Positions 51,623-60,943 of a DNA stretch of 64,000 nucleotides are shown in pieces. The notes below the pieces were generated by a model that did no database searches, was not told where the DNA came from, and saw only the letters and a program-made list of their open reading frames with translations. Positions within the stretch are counted from its first letter, which is position 1, and every line of letters starts with the position of its first letter. The position numbers and the translations under genes are program-made. Source of the DNA: Planctomycetaceae bacterium (GTDB taxonomy: Bacteria; Planctomycetota; Planctomycetia; Pirellulales; Pirellulaceae); contig JAAYDI010000211.1 in assembly GCA_012729315.1 (NCBI GenBank), positions 62,001 to 126,000 on the forward strand. The letters run 5' to 3'.

Positions 51623-52420
51623 ATGTTTCGCGTCGAATTGCACACCTATCGAGGTCCGCTGGACCTGCTGCTGTATCTGGTGCGAAAGCACGAGGTGGAG
51701 GTGTTCGACCTGCCGATCGCCGAGATTACCCAGCAGTACCTGGGTTATCTGGAGGTTCTGGAGACGCTGGACGTGGACGACGTGGGGGATTTCCTGGAGA
51801 TGGCCAGCATACTGGTGGAGATCAAATCCCGCTCGGTGCTGCCGCACAACGACGAGGACGAGGCTCCTTTGGAGGATCCCCGGCAGCAGCTGGTCGAGAA
51901 GCTGCTGGAGTACAAGAAGTACAAAGACGCGGCGAGCATGCTGGAGGAGCGGAGCCGGCAGTGGCAGAAGCGTTATGCGCGTCTGGCGGACGATCTGCCA
52001 CCCCGGCGTGTGGACCCGAGCGACCAGCCGATCCAGGAGATCGAGCTGTGGGACCTGGTCAGCGCCTTTGGCCGCGTGATGCGTGACAGTCGCGCCTCGC
52101 AACCGTCGAACATCGTTTACGATGACACGCCGATCCACGTGTACATGCAGCGCATACACCAGCGGCTGGTGGCGCAAGGCCGCGTGGCGTTTTCCGAGAT
52201 GTTCGAGCCGGGGATGCACAAGTCGGTGCTGATTGGCGTGTTCCTGGCCATCCTTGAGCTGGTACGGCACCACAGTGTGCGGACGGAGCAACCGGTGACG
52301 CAGGGCGAGATCTGGGTCTTGCCGGGGTCTCGGTTCAACCCGCTCCTGGATCTCTCGGACGTGGATCAGTACACGCACGCGCCGGCCTCCGACCAGGTGC
52401 TGCCGACGCAGCCGCGTTAG
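51623..52420 (+). CDS. scpA: Segregation and condensation protein A
   Basis: A 265-residue kleisin. ATG 51623 gives the standard [21 protein letters not shown]-terminus; GTG 51617 adds two residues. Motifs: [37 protein letters not shown], and the C-terminal winged helix ([40 protein letters not shown]). The C-terminal stretch has an extra tail after QGEIWVLPG. It bridges SMC heads together with ScpB. It is separated from scpB by 8 kb and preceded by a 500-base non-coding interval. Confidence 0.93.
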   Translation: MFRVELHTYRGPLDLLLYLVRKHEVEVFDLPIAEITQQYLGYLEVLETLDVDDVGDFLEMASILVEIKSRSVLPHNDEDEAPLEDPRQQLVEKLLEYKKYKDAASMLEERSRQWQKRYARLADDLPPRRVDPSDQPIQEIELWDLVSAFGRVMRDSRASQPSNIVYDDTPIHVYMQRIHQRLVAQGRVAFSEMFEPGMHKSVLIGVFLAILELVRHHSVRTEQPVTQGEIWVLPGSRFNPLLDLSDVDQYTHAPASDQVLPTQPR

Positions 52421-52607
52421 CCGCTTCGGCGGGTCCGCCGGTCCAGGCCACAGCCACCGTGTGCCCAGTGCGGCGGAACGTGCGGTATCGTGCGGTGGAT
52501 CGTGCGCTCTGGCCGGCAGGCACCCTATCCCACCTGTCGCGAATTCCGGAATCGTCGTAAACTGGCCTGACTCCGGCGGTTGCAATTACACCATCTCAGG
52601 ATGCCCC

Positions 52608-53447
52608 ATGCCCAAGAACGCCCCGATTCGGACGCTGGTCCACCAAGGCCTCACGATTGAAGGCTACTCGCGTGCCGCGGTGCAGACCTACTGGCGGATC
52701 CCGGAATACAAGGTGGGTTTCGACCTGGGTGGACAGCCGTGGGAGTTCATGGGCACGCCCACCTGGTTCGTGACGCACACGCATCTGGATCACGTGGCGG
52801 CGCTGCCTGTCTACGTGGCGCGGCGGCGGATGATGAAGATGGATCCGCCGACAATCTATCTGCCCGCACATGCGGTGGAGTTGTTCCAGCACCTGCTGCG
52901 GATCGTCAGCCGGCTGGACCGTGGCCGACTGCCGTGTGAGTTGGTGGCGGTGCGAGCGGGGGACGAGATTACGCTGTCCCGCGAGCTGGTGGTCACCGCG
53001 CACGCCACGGCGCACACGATACCGTCGCTTGGCTACATCGTGTGGGAGCGGCGCAAGAAGCTCAAACGCGAGTTCCAGACGCTCACGGGCGAGCAGATTC
53101 GCGACATCCGCCTGTCGGGCCAAGAGGTATCCGAGGAGACACGTCTGCCGCGGGTGGCGTATCTGGGTGACAGCCGGCCCGAGGGGCTCGACGCCAATCC
53201 CGACATGTATCGCGCTGACGTGCTGATTGCCGAGATGACATTTGTTGCGCCGAGCCACCGCAAGGACAAGATTCACAAGCACGGACACATGCATCTGGAC
53301 GACATCGTACAGCGCCGGGATCGGTTTCAGAACGCGCAGATCATCGCCGCCCATTTCAGTACCCGCTATCATGCGGGCCAGATCCGCGACTACATCGCCC
53401 GGGCGCTGCCGGACATGCTGGGAGGCCGCCTGCACGTGTGGCTGTGA
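52608..53447 (+). CDS. Metallo-beta-lactamase-fold hydrolase (RNase Z-like)
   Basis: A 279-residue protein from ATG 52608. The signature HTHLDH (zinc His/Asp) is in [19 protein letters not shown], with [20 protein letters not shown]-type His, [15 protein letters not shown] (Asp) and [15 protein letters not shown] (His). The HFSxRY ending is that of tRNase Z (ElaC). It lacks the complete flexible exosite arm, so the substrate may be different. A ribonuclease Z role in tRNA 3' processing is the best guess. Upstream of hemW on the same strand. Confidence 0.83.
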   Translation: MPKNAPIRTLVHQGLTIEGYSRAAVQTYWRIPEYKVGFDLGGQPWEFMGTPTWFVTHTHLDHVAALPVYVARRRMMKMDPPTIYLPAHAVELFQHLLRIVSRLDRGRLPCELVAVRAGDEITLSRELVVTAHATAHTIPSLGYIVWERRKKLKREFQTLTGEQIRDIRLSGQEVSEETRLPRVAYLGDSRPEGLDANPDMYRADVLIAEMTFVAPSHRKDKIHKHGHMHLDDIVQRRDRFQNAQIIAAHFSTRYHAGQIRDYIARALPDMLGGRLHVWL

Positions 53448-53480
53448 GTGCGGGTCGGGCCGCGTGAGGAGAAGGCAGCC

Positions 53481-54608
53481 ATGTTTGCTCCGGCTCGCGC
53501 CGCCTACATTCACGTGCCGTTCTGTCTCCGCCGCTGCGGGTACTGCAACTTCACGGTCGTGGCCGGCCGGCCCGAGCTGCACCAGGCTTACCTGCAGGCA
53601 TTGGAGCGGGAGTTCCAGACGCTGCCCGGCCCGGTTCCGGTCGACACGCTCTACGTCGGCGGAGGCACGCCGACGCAGTTGCGCGCGCGGGAACTCTCTG
53701 AACTGTGCCGTCTGCTGCGGACCGCGTTTATCCCGCAAAGCGGGTATGAATGGACGGTCGAAGCGAATCCCGACGGGTTGGACCGCGTCAAGCTCGACAT
53801 CCTGTGCGAGGCCGGTGTGAATCGGATCAGCTTGGGGGTACAGTCCCTGCAGCCCGGCAAACTGCAGTTGTTGGAGCGGGCGCACCGAGCGCCCGATGTG
53901 CTCCGTATCCTCCCGCTGCTGCGCGCACGGTTCCGCTCGGTGTCGCTCGACCTGATCTGTGCGGTGCCGGGCGAATCGCTCGCCGCCTGGCAGGCGGATC
54001 TGCTGGCCGCCGTGGCGCTGGATCCCGATCATCTGTCAATCTACAGTCTCACGTTTGAAAAGGGGTCTCTGTTCTGGGGACGGCTGCAGCGCGGGCAGCT
54101 GCAGCCGGTTGCTGAAGAGACAGAGCGTGCGATGCTCGAAGCGGCCTGGGATCACCTGGCCGCCACCGGCTGGGACCACTATGAGGTCTCGAACTTCGCG
54201 CGGCCCGCTCACCGCAGCCGGCACAACGAGGTCTACTGGCGCGGCGAATCGTACTGGGCGTTCGGGCCGGGCGCCACGCGGTACGTGGACGGTTGGCGGG
54301 AGACCAATCACAGGAGCACCACGACCTACCTGCGCCGCGTCCTGTCGGGGCAATCGCCGGTAGCGGAGCGGGAGAAGCTCGCGCCGGTCGACCGCGCCCG
54401 CGAAATGCTGGTCTTCCGCCTGCGGATGCTCGAGGGCATCTCACGCGTGGAGTTCCGGCAGCGGACCGGTCTGGAACTGGACGATCTGGTGGGGGTGCCG
54501 CTGCGCAAGTTCGTCGACCTGGGGTTGCTCCAGGACCAGCACGGCTGCATCCGGCTGACGCGGGCAGGGCTGTTGGTCAGCGATGCAATGTGGCCCGAGT
54601 TCCTGTGA
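53481..54608 (+). CDS. hemW: HemW-type radical SAM haem chaperone
   Basis: A 375-residue protein from ATG 53481, with GAGGAG before it (GTG 53448 would add 11 residues). Begins AAYIHVPFCLRRCGYCNFTV with the radical SAM CxxxCxxC, then DTLYVGGGTPTQLRARELSE, VEANPDGL, ISLGVQSLQPGKLQLLERAH and SLDLICAVPGESLAAW. The HNEVYWRGESYWAFGPGATR pattern is shared by HemW and HemN-like proteins. HemW loads haem into respiratory enzymes; family members are often mislabelled coproporphyrinogen oxidases. Converges with the giant gene on the minus strand. Confidence 0.9.
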   Translation: MFAPARAAYIHVPFCLRRCGYCNFTVVAGRPELHQAYLQALEREFQTLPGPVPVDTLYVGGGTPTQLRARELSELCRLLRTAFIPQSGYEWTVEANPDGLDRVKLDILCEAGVNRISLGVQSLQPGKLQLLERAHRAPDVLRILPLLRARFRSVSLDLICAVPGESLAAWQADLLAAVALDPDHLSIYSLTFEKGSLFWGRLQRGQLQPVAEETERAMLEAAWDHLAATGWDHYEVSNFARPAHRSRHNEVYWRGESYWAFGPGATRYVDGWRETNHRSTTTYLRRVLSGQSPVAEREKLAPVDRAREMLVFRLRMLEGISRVEFRQRTGLELDDLVGVPLRKFVDLGLLQDQHGCIRLTRAGLLVSDAMWPEFL

Positions 54609-54758
54609 CCACCCAGACGCGCGCTACCGGGGGCTCGTCCAGCGGAGACCGGGGGACAGCCAGCCAAACATCGATGCTGCCTCTCGCGAAGAGCCGAACA
54701 AAGGGGCCACCCGATGGGTGCTGCCTGCAGTGCCAATCGGTGACGGTGCCCGGTGACA

Positions 54759-57700
54759 CTAGTCGGCGGCACAGGCGGCCAGCTGAGCGCTGACGGCTTC
54801 CCGCGACAATGCAACGCTCGGTATGGCAGCCGCGATCTCCTGTTCAAAGTTCCGCCGGTGCGTCGGCTCCCGCGCGCGATCCACCTCCTCTTCCAGCGCC
54901 AGCAGCCAGACGGGTACGTCGAAGCCGATACCGGTCGATTCGCCCATGAGCACTTGCGCCTCGTGCTCCAGCAACTCGAACATCGGTTTTGGGCCCGGGC
55001 GTCTCGCTTCCTCCATGGCCGGCCGCACCAGTGCGCGCATGCGGTCGATCGACATGGGACGCACGAACCGTTCGGCAATCCGGTCCGCCACGGTCGAGAG
55101 GCGGATGGCATAGGTTTCCTGCAAGGCCTGGAGCCGCGTCAGATACTGCTCGGCCTCGGCCCCGATGCGTTCGGTTAGCGCGCGGCGCCAGAGCCGGGCG
55201 GCCTTGTCCTGGTGCCGGGTGACCAGGATCTCGTGCGCCAGGATCACGGGCTTCAGGTGCCAGCAGACGCGGTCGTACTGTGTGCGGAGGCGGAGGAAGT
55301 CGAGCAGGGTGTACAGCATGTCGCCGCGGTCCGACTGCGTCGTGGTGCTGTTGTAGTCGCGGTACTCGCCGTAGTTCTCCAGGATCGCTTCGAGGATGAG
55401 CGACAGGTTGTCGGTGGCTTCCTGCCGCGACACGTGTGTGTCGAGTTCCTCGAGCAGTTTCAGCGTCCCGGAGCGGCCCGTGTCGCGCTCGAGTCGTCCC
55501 AGCCATTCGCCGACCCCCTGGTGCAGGATGGCCCGCACGTTGCCCAGGCTGAAGAACCGCTGGGTGAACAGCTCCGCCCCGTAACGCCGAATGAACTGCA
55601 CGAGACGTTCCCAGCTCGTGGTATCGGCAGTCCGCTCCAGCACCGACAGACGCAGCGTACGGCTGTGATTGAGCCAGCTGGCCAGCAGCACTTCGGTCAG
55701 TTCTTCCAGCGCCGACGCCAGACTCTGCTCCAACAACTGCTCCGCCTGTTCCGCCTGTTCCGCCTGCTCTGTCGTCCAGGACTCGGCCGACGTCACGAGG
55801 TTCTCCACCAGCGCGCGGTAGCCGACCTTGAACAGCTCATCGAACTCCGTCACGGCACCGGGACCGACCGGATTGTTGCGTTCCATGCGGCGAGCGGTCT
55901 CGATGAGCTGGCACGTTTCCAGCCACAGGCCGCGGCGCGGGAGCCAGGCCAGCAGATCCTGGAGCTGACACTGCCGGCAGCGGGCGGCGATGATCTGCCG
56001 GGTATCCCCTTCCTTGGACAGCGGGACGTAGAGCAGTGATTTGCCGGCCAGCGTCTGCTGGAGCGCGGGCCACACCTGCGTCACCTGCTCGTTGGCACCG
56101 CGCAGCACCGCGGCGATGACGCGGACCATCAGCGGCGCTTCGTCGCCGAAGGCGTCCGCCAGTTCGGTGATCTCGCGGTCCTCCTTGCTCGACCGCGATG
56201 CCAGCGCGGCGAGCATGGTCTGGCCGACGCTCGACAGGTCGACACATGCGGCGGCAATCCGCTCCAGCAGCGTGTCCTTGACCAGCCGCTGTCGATCGTA
56301 CTGCATCAGCGAGTCGGGATCTGTACCGGCGGTGGGGATGCGGTAGCGGCGGACCGTATCGAGCAGATCGAGCAATCGGTGATGGTTGCGGATCGCCTGC
56401 TGCAGCCAGTGCCGCATGGTCGCGAGCGACTCGAACGGACCGCCGTCTTGACCGCCCTCCGACGGCGTGTGCAGCACGTCGCTGACCGCCGCCAGTTTCC
56501 ACAGTTTGGCGACGGCGCTGAGGAACGCGACGCGATCGGTGATCCGTTGGGATTCGTGCGACAGTTCATCGGAGGTGGTCTCGCCCATGTCGAACAGCTC
56601 GCTGTCGACGCCATCATCGGTGCTGTCCGTGTACACCACCCCCTCGTAGGCTGCGCTGAACAGACTCTCCTCGGCTTCGTCATCGTCTCCGGGATCGGTC
56701 GCCGCCGCGCCGTCTGGCGGCCGTTCCACGGCGGCCAGCAGCGAGAAGCTGGGCGCGCTCCAGTACTCGTCGGCGTTGGCCTCGAGGTAATCGAAGAACT
56801 TCCGCACCAGCTGCCGGGGCGGCTGCGGCGAGGGTCCCGCATCTCCGGCCGTCTGGGCCTGGTGCAGGAGTTTGAGCAGCCACTGCTGGGACAACTGATG
56901 GAACGAGCAGGTGCCCTGTTCCAAAGGCACATGCTGGGCCTGGCTGAGCCAGTGGATCAACAAAGCCATGGAGGCGACGAAGTCGTCGCGTTCCAGCAGC
57001 GCCTCGATGACCAGCGAGAAGGCCTTGGGCGAGTCGAACATGTGGGCATACCGCGCCCAGAACCGGATATCGCCGGTCTCGGCGCCCCCTTTGTGCCACA
57101 GGTTGAGACTCTCCGCCACATGCTCCGCCGCGCGGAAGGCCTCCTGTGCGTCCACCGCGTCGACGCTGGAGACCGTGTGCGCCGCGAACTGCCGCCACCA
57201 GGTGGCCGTAGCCTCGAATTCGCTCCGCACCTGCTGGCACAGCTGCTGCTGGTCTTCTGCCGCCGCCGCGCTCCAGATCCGCGAAAACAGGCCGAAGATC
57301 TGCTCCATCAGCGCGACCAGCTCGTCGGCGCGATGGTCGTGGACGCTGTTCTCGAGCGCCGGGAAGAGGCTGAAGTGCGCATCGAACCCCAGCAGGTTCC
57401 AGGGGTCAATGATCGCGCCGCACGCGATCGCGCGATGCAACAGGTCGACGATACCCCGCGCCAGCGTCATGGCGAGCGGCAGGTCGCCGGCCAGGACCGC
57501 CTGGCCCCCCGCGGTCAGCCGGCAGTCGATCTCGCACAGCATGCGCGCCGAGGCGACGGGGACGATGCCCGCCTGGCGCGCGGCCGCGTCCGCGTGCCCC
57601 ATGCGAGCGAAGATTTTCGCCAGATGCACGTGTTCCAGCTGGCTCGCGCGACGGCGCGCCAGCCAGGCGTTGAGATGCTGGCGCGCGCCGCCAAACGGCT

Positions 57701-58748
57701 GATGCCGCGTCCGCGCCTCCTGCTCCAGCCGCTGGCGGTGTACCGGCGGCGCCAAGCGTATCAGCTGCTCGTAAAACGCGTCCCGATACGCGGCTACCGT
57801 GGGCAGCAGACTCGACAGAGTCACGGTCGAATCGTGCGCGCTCGGACCGCTGCCGCTGATGCCCGCCGCCATCAACATCGTGCCCGCCAGCACCGCCGCC
57901 GCCTCATACAGTATCTGCTCCCGCGGCAGCTCGGACTCGGCCTCCACGCGTGCCAGCAGCGCCTCGAGCGTCACCTGCTGGACGACGAAGCGGCGATAAC
58001 GCCCCTCGTTGTCAATGCGGTGCGGATCCCATTGCCCGAAATGATAGTTGGGACGTTTGTTCACCGGATGGTCGAAATCGTAGGCGCGCGGATCGAAGGC
58101 CAGCTCTTCCAGCGACGCCGGGTCAAACTGCGCCGCACGCAGGATGTACTCGTCGGTCGCACGCAGGATCGCCAGGGCGTGCGTCACCACGTCGTGATAG
58201 CGGCCGAACTCGACCCCGGCACCCTCAATGTACAACGGCACCGGCCGCACCCACTCGTGCGGGTACGGCTCGTGCCGCCGCGTCTCCAGCACCGCCACCG
58301 GGCGGTGCCCGATGTAGTCGTTCAGCCGCGCCAGCGCCCCCGGCACAATCCGCGCGGACTCGTCCCACGGCGCCCCCTGCTGCAGGATCGCTTCACACGC
58401 GCGCCCCACAAAGAACGCCCCGAACAACGCCTCCTCCGCCTGGTGGAACAGCAGATCCGTGTGGAACTCGCGATAGGCCGGCAGCAACCCGCCCCCCAGC
58501 AACCGCAGCACCGCATGCGCCTGCCCCGCGTCCGCAAACGTCGCCGAGCGCCCCGACAACCGCGGCAGCTCCTCCTCGAGCCGTTCGAGTGCCAACCGCC
58601 AGGCTGGGCCGTCTCCCGAGCAGTGAGCAAACAACACATTGAGATTCGCCAGAAACTGCGGATCGGACGCACCCGATGAGAAATTCAGATAGCCCAGGAT
58701 GTGGTCGATCAACTCCCGATCCATCGGCTCGAGTTCTCGACTTGCCAT
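54759..58748 (-). CDS. Giant protein of unknown function (1,329 residues)
   Basis: Begins at ATG 58748 (MASRELEPMDRELIDHILGY), with GGAG nine bases upstream. No signal peptide or membrane segment is evident. It is mostly alpha-helical throughout, with local patches such as GQWDPHRIDNEGRYRRFVVQ and a low-complexity acidic region (TDPGDDDEAEESLF and DDGVDSELFDMGETTSDE, in the middle). A QAEQAEQAEQ tract reflects a 9-bp tandem repeat at 55741-55766. The codon use and the internal absence of stops are consistent with a real gene. I do not recognise the family and can suggest no function; it may be a large structural or scaffold protein. Confidence 0.7.
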   Translation of the reverse strand: MASRELEPMDRELIDHILGYLNFSSGASDPQFLANLNVLFAHCSGDGPAWRLALERLEEELPRLSGRSATFADAGQAHAVLRLLGGGLLPAYREFHTDLLFHQAEEALFGAFFVGRACEAILQQGAPWDESARIVPGALARLNDYIGHRPVAVLETRRHEPYPHEWVRPVPLYIEGAGVEFGRYHDVVTHALAILRATDEYILRAAQFDPASLEELAFDPRAYDFDHPVNKRPNYHFGQWDPHRIDNEGRYRRFVVQQVTLEALLARVEAESELPREQILYEAAAVLAGTMLMAAGISGSGPSAHDSTVTLSSLLPTVAAYRDAFYEQLIRLAPPVHRQRLEQEARTRHQPFGGARQHLNAWLARRRASQLEHVHLAKIFARMGHADAAARQAGIVPVASARMLCEIDCRLTAGGQAVLAGDLPLAMTLARGIVDLLHRAIACGAIIDPWNLLGFDAHFSLFPALENSVHDHRADELVALMEQIFGLFSRIWSAAAAEDQQQLCQQVRSEFEATATWWRQFAAHTVSSVDAVDAQEAFRAAEHVAESLNLWHKGGAETGDIRFWARYAHMFDSPKAFSLVIEALLERDDFVASMALLIHWLSQAQHVPLEQGTCSFHQLSQQWLLKLLHQAQTAGDAGPSPQPPRQLVRKFFDYLEANADEYWSAPSFSLLAAVERPPDGAAATDPGDDDEAEESLFSAAYEGVVYTDSTDDGVDSELFDMGETTSDELSHESQRITDRVAFLSAVAKLWKLAAVSDVLHTPSEGGQDGGPFESLATMRHWLQQAIRNHHRLLDLLDTVRRYRIPTAGTDPDSLMQYDRQRLVKDTLLERIAAACVDLSSVGQTMLAALASRSSKEDREITELADAFGDEAPLMVRVIAAVLRGANEQVTQVWPALQQTLAGKSLLYVPLSKEGDTRQIIAARCRQCQLQDLLAWLPRRGLWLETCQLIETARRMERNNPVGPGAVTEFDELFKVGYRALVENLVTSAESWTTEQAEQAEQAEQLLEQSLASALEELTEVLLASWLNHSRTLRLSVLERTADTTSWERLVQFIRRYGAELFTQRFFSLGNVRAILHQGVGEWLGRLERDTGRSGTLKLLEELDTHVSRQEATDNLSLILEAILENYGEYRDYNSTTTQSDRGDMLYTLLDFLRLRTQYDRVCWHLKPVILAHEILVTRHQDKAARLWRRALTERIGAEAEQYLTRLQALQETYAIRLSTVADRIAERFVRPMSIDRMRALVRPAMEEARRPGPKPMFELLEHEAQVLMGESTGIGFDVPVWLLALEEEVDRAREPTHRRNFEQEIAAAIPSVALSREAVSAQLAACAAD

Positions 58749-59042
58749 CACACGGACTCCAAGCGATCCACACGACCGAACACGGCCTGACCCACAGAGA
58801 GAGGGGGGGCCAAGCGCCACTCCAGCCAGACTGTCCCTCATGGTATTGGTCGATGCGGAAGTGGTCTAGCGGTTGCAGCGTGCGGGGCGACCGATCCCGG
58901 AGGGGGGGGAATTCGGCCAGCCGGCGTGATCCACCCGGTTTTCCAGGTGTACGGCAGCACAACTCGAATTATGATAGAAGCACATGGAACGATCGGCGCG
59001 GTGCCGCAACCGGTGCTGCGCGCGCTCGGGCTGCCATTTCTT

Positions 59043-59065
59043 GGCGGGCCCCCTTGGGGTCCGCC
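59043..59065 (+). other. Leader hairpin before the beta-propeller gene
   Basis: Bases 59043-59052 pair with 59056-59065 (10 pairs, one G-U) around a 3-base loop, about 40 bases before the start. A TATGAT at 58970-58975 could be the -10 of the promoter. The rest of the 358-base gap 58749-59106 shows nothing more. Confidence 0.35.
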
Positions 59066-59106
59066 CGGTCTTGAGGTGTCGCCGCTCGTCACAAGAGAAC
59101 AGCACT

Positions 59107-60819
59107 ATGATTCGCCGCGTCGTTGTTGTGGCTCTGTTGTCATTCACCTGTCTGGCCTGGACTCCTCTTCTGGCGGCAGAATCTGACCGCGGTGGACTGA
59201 TTTCGCAGTCGGTCGCACAGCAGCATGGACTGGAACGTGCGTGGTTTACGCAGGCCAGCGTGCTTCCCCAGCGGGGTGAAGTGGCGAACCTGCGACTGCA
59301 CGTCAACCTGAACAAGGCGCAGACGATCTTCCGCGTGACCGATCAGCACGGGCGGAACACCGTTTTCTCGGAACGGCATCTGGACAACTTCGGCCAGGCG
59401 CTGGGAGTGGCAGGTGCGGAGAAGGCGGCCGCCGAAAAGGTCCGGCTGCTCGGCCTGGAAGGCATCCAGGCATCGGTCGATCAGCAGGTGGTGCCGGACG
59501 CCACGCTCTACATGTCGAGCAGCAGCGGCATGGTGCAGGCGCTGGACGCCGAGACGGGCCGCCTGCTGTGGTCGACCCAGGTGGGACGGCCCGACTACGT
59601 GACGACGGAGATGGCAACCACGGACGACCTGGTAGCCCTGGTCAACGGCCAGCACATTTACGTGTTGCAGGCAGCGGATGGCGCGTTGGCAAACGAACGG
59701 CGAGTTGCTGGCGGAGCGCCGGCAGCCGGACCGGCGATGGTGGGCACGCGGCTGTTCGTTCCCACGCTTAGCGGCCAACTGCACGCGTATCGCTTTGGCC
59801 CCGACGATCCGGGTTGGCCGGAGGTCTATCCGGCGCGAGGCTCGGTCCGCTTCGCACCAACCGCGATCGGCAATCATGTGATGTGGGCCACCAATGCCGG
59901 TGTCGTCACGTCCATCATCCCCGGCAAACCGGGCGTCAGGTATCGACTGCAGTTCGATACGGCCATTGCCGGACCACTCGTGTATGCACCTCCAACGCAC
60001 ATGCTGACGGTCACCGATACCGGGTTCCTGTACTGCTTCGACGTCCTGACAAGCGGCCTCGTGTGGCGCTTTTCCAGCGGGGATGCGACGGCCGAACCAG
60101 CCTCCGTGGTGCGGGACACCGTCTACCTGGTGAGCCGCCATGCGGGCATGCGTGCGGTGGACGCCGCGACCGGTCAAGAGAAGTGGTGGGCACGCGGCGT
60201 CCGACATTTCGTGGCCGCCACCAAGGACCGAGTCTACGCCACGTCCGGCAACAATGTGATGATGGTGATCAACGGCAGCACCGGCAAGACGCTGTCCCAA
60301 TTCCCGATGCCCCCCACCAACCGCCTGTTCGTCAACAACCAGACCGATCGTATTTACGTCAGCACCGAGTCGGGGCTCATCCAGTGTCTCCGTGAACGCG
60401 ATGCCTACTGGCCCACCGTGCACGTCACCGGAGCCGAGATGGCGGCCGCCGAAGCGGCGGCCGAAGCGGCCACTCGGCCAGGCGCAAAGCAGCCAGAAGC
60501 AGCGGAACCGCAGCCGGAGGACGCACAGCCGTTCGATCCGTTCCGGCGCGAAACGGACGACGCCGATCCGTTTGCCAAGCCTGCGGCAACTGGCCAGCCA
60601 CCCGCCGCCGCACCGGCCAGGAACCCGTTCGAGGACGACGATGAGTCGGATCAGGCTGCACCGCCGGACGAGGCAGACGACGCGGGGGACGCAGATGACT
60701 GGACCGAGGCGGACGACGAGGAGGATGCGGATAGCTGGACCGATGCGGACGACGAGGAGGACGCGGACGACGAGGCCTATGCGGACGAGGCGGACGAGGC
60801 GGACGACGAGGGACCGTGA
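59107..60819 (+). CDS. Secreted PQQ-like beta-propeller protein with acidic tail
   Basis: A 570-residue protein from ATG 59107. Signal peptide MIRRVVVVALLSFTCLAWTP...LLAA. Residues about 130-440 carry PQQ-repeat-like blades (LYMSSSSGMVQALDAETGRL, LFVPTLSGQLHAYRF, FLYCFDVLTSGLVWRFSSGD, VYATSGNNVMMVINGSTGKT). The tail from residue 460 to the end is low-complexity, Ala/Pro then almost wholly Asp/Glu/Ala (repeats of WTEADDEEDAD and EADEADDEGP). It probably works in the periplasm as a scaffold, and the acidic tail could bind cations or another protein. Spaced 124 bases from purH. Confidence 0.8.
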   Translation: MIRRVVVVALLSFTCLAWTPLLAAESDRGGLISQSVAQQHGLERAWFTQASVLPQRGEVANLRLHVNLNKAQTIFRVTDQHGRNTVFSERHLDNFGQALGVAGAEKAAAEKVRLLGLEGIQASVDQQVVPDATLYMSSSSGMVQALDAETGRLLWSTQVGRPDYVTTEMATTDDLVALVNGQHIYVLQAADGALANERRVAGGAPAAGPAMVGTRLFVPTLSGQLHAYRFGPDDPGWPEVYPARGSVRFAPTAIGNHVMWATNAGVVTSIIPGKPGVRYRLQFDTAIAGPLVYAPPTHMLTVTDTGFLYCFDVLTSGLVWRFSSGDATAEPASVVRDTVYLVSRHAGMRAVDAATGQEKWWARGVRHFVAATKDRVYATSGNNVMMVINGSTGKTLSQFPMPPTNRLFVNNQTDRIYVSTESGLIQCLRERDAYWPTVHVTGAEMAAAEAAAEAATRPGAKQPEAAEPQPEDAQPFDPFRRETDDADPFAKPAATGQPPAAAPARNPFEDDDESDQAAPPDEADDAGDADDWTEADDEEDADSWTDADDEEDADDEAYADEADEADDEGP

Positions 60820-60943
60820 CGAGGCGGGGGGCACACAATTCGCCGTAAACTCGCCGCACTCGGGTTGACCATGATGCCGCGCCCTCGTAAACCATGGTTG
60901 TTTGTCTAATCCGCACGAACCACGAAGGGACGGAAGCAGCACC

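Noticed and set aside
56379-58679. Long open frame on the plus strand inside the 1,329-residue gene
   Set aside because: Arg/Gln/His-rich with no motif, while the minus-strand frame has balanced composition and a ribosome site.
58970-58975. Recurrent TATGATAG motifs (also near 33477, 45064 and 63420) as a common -10 or operator
   Set aside because: No -35 at a constant distance and one copy lies within lipB; four copies in 64 kb is not convincing.
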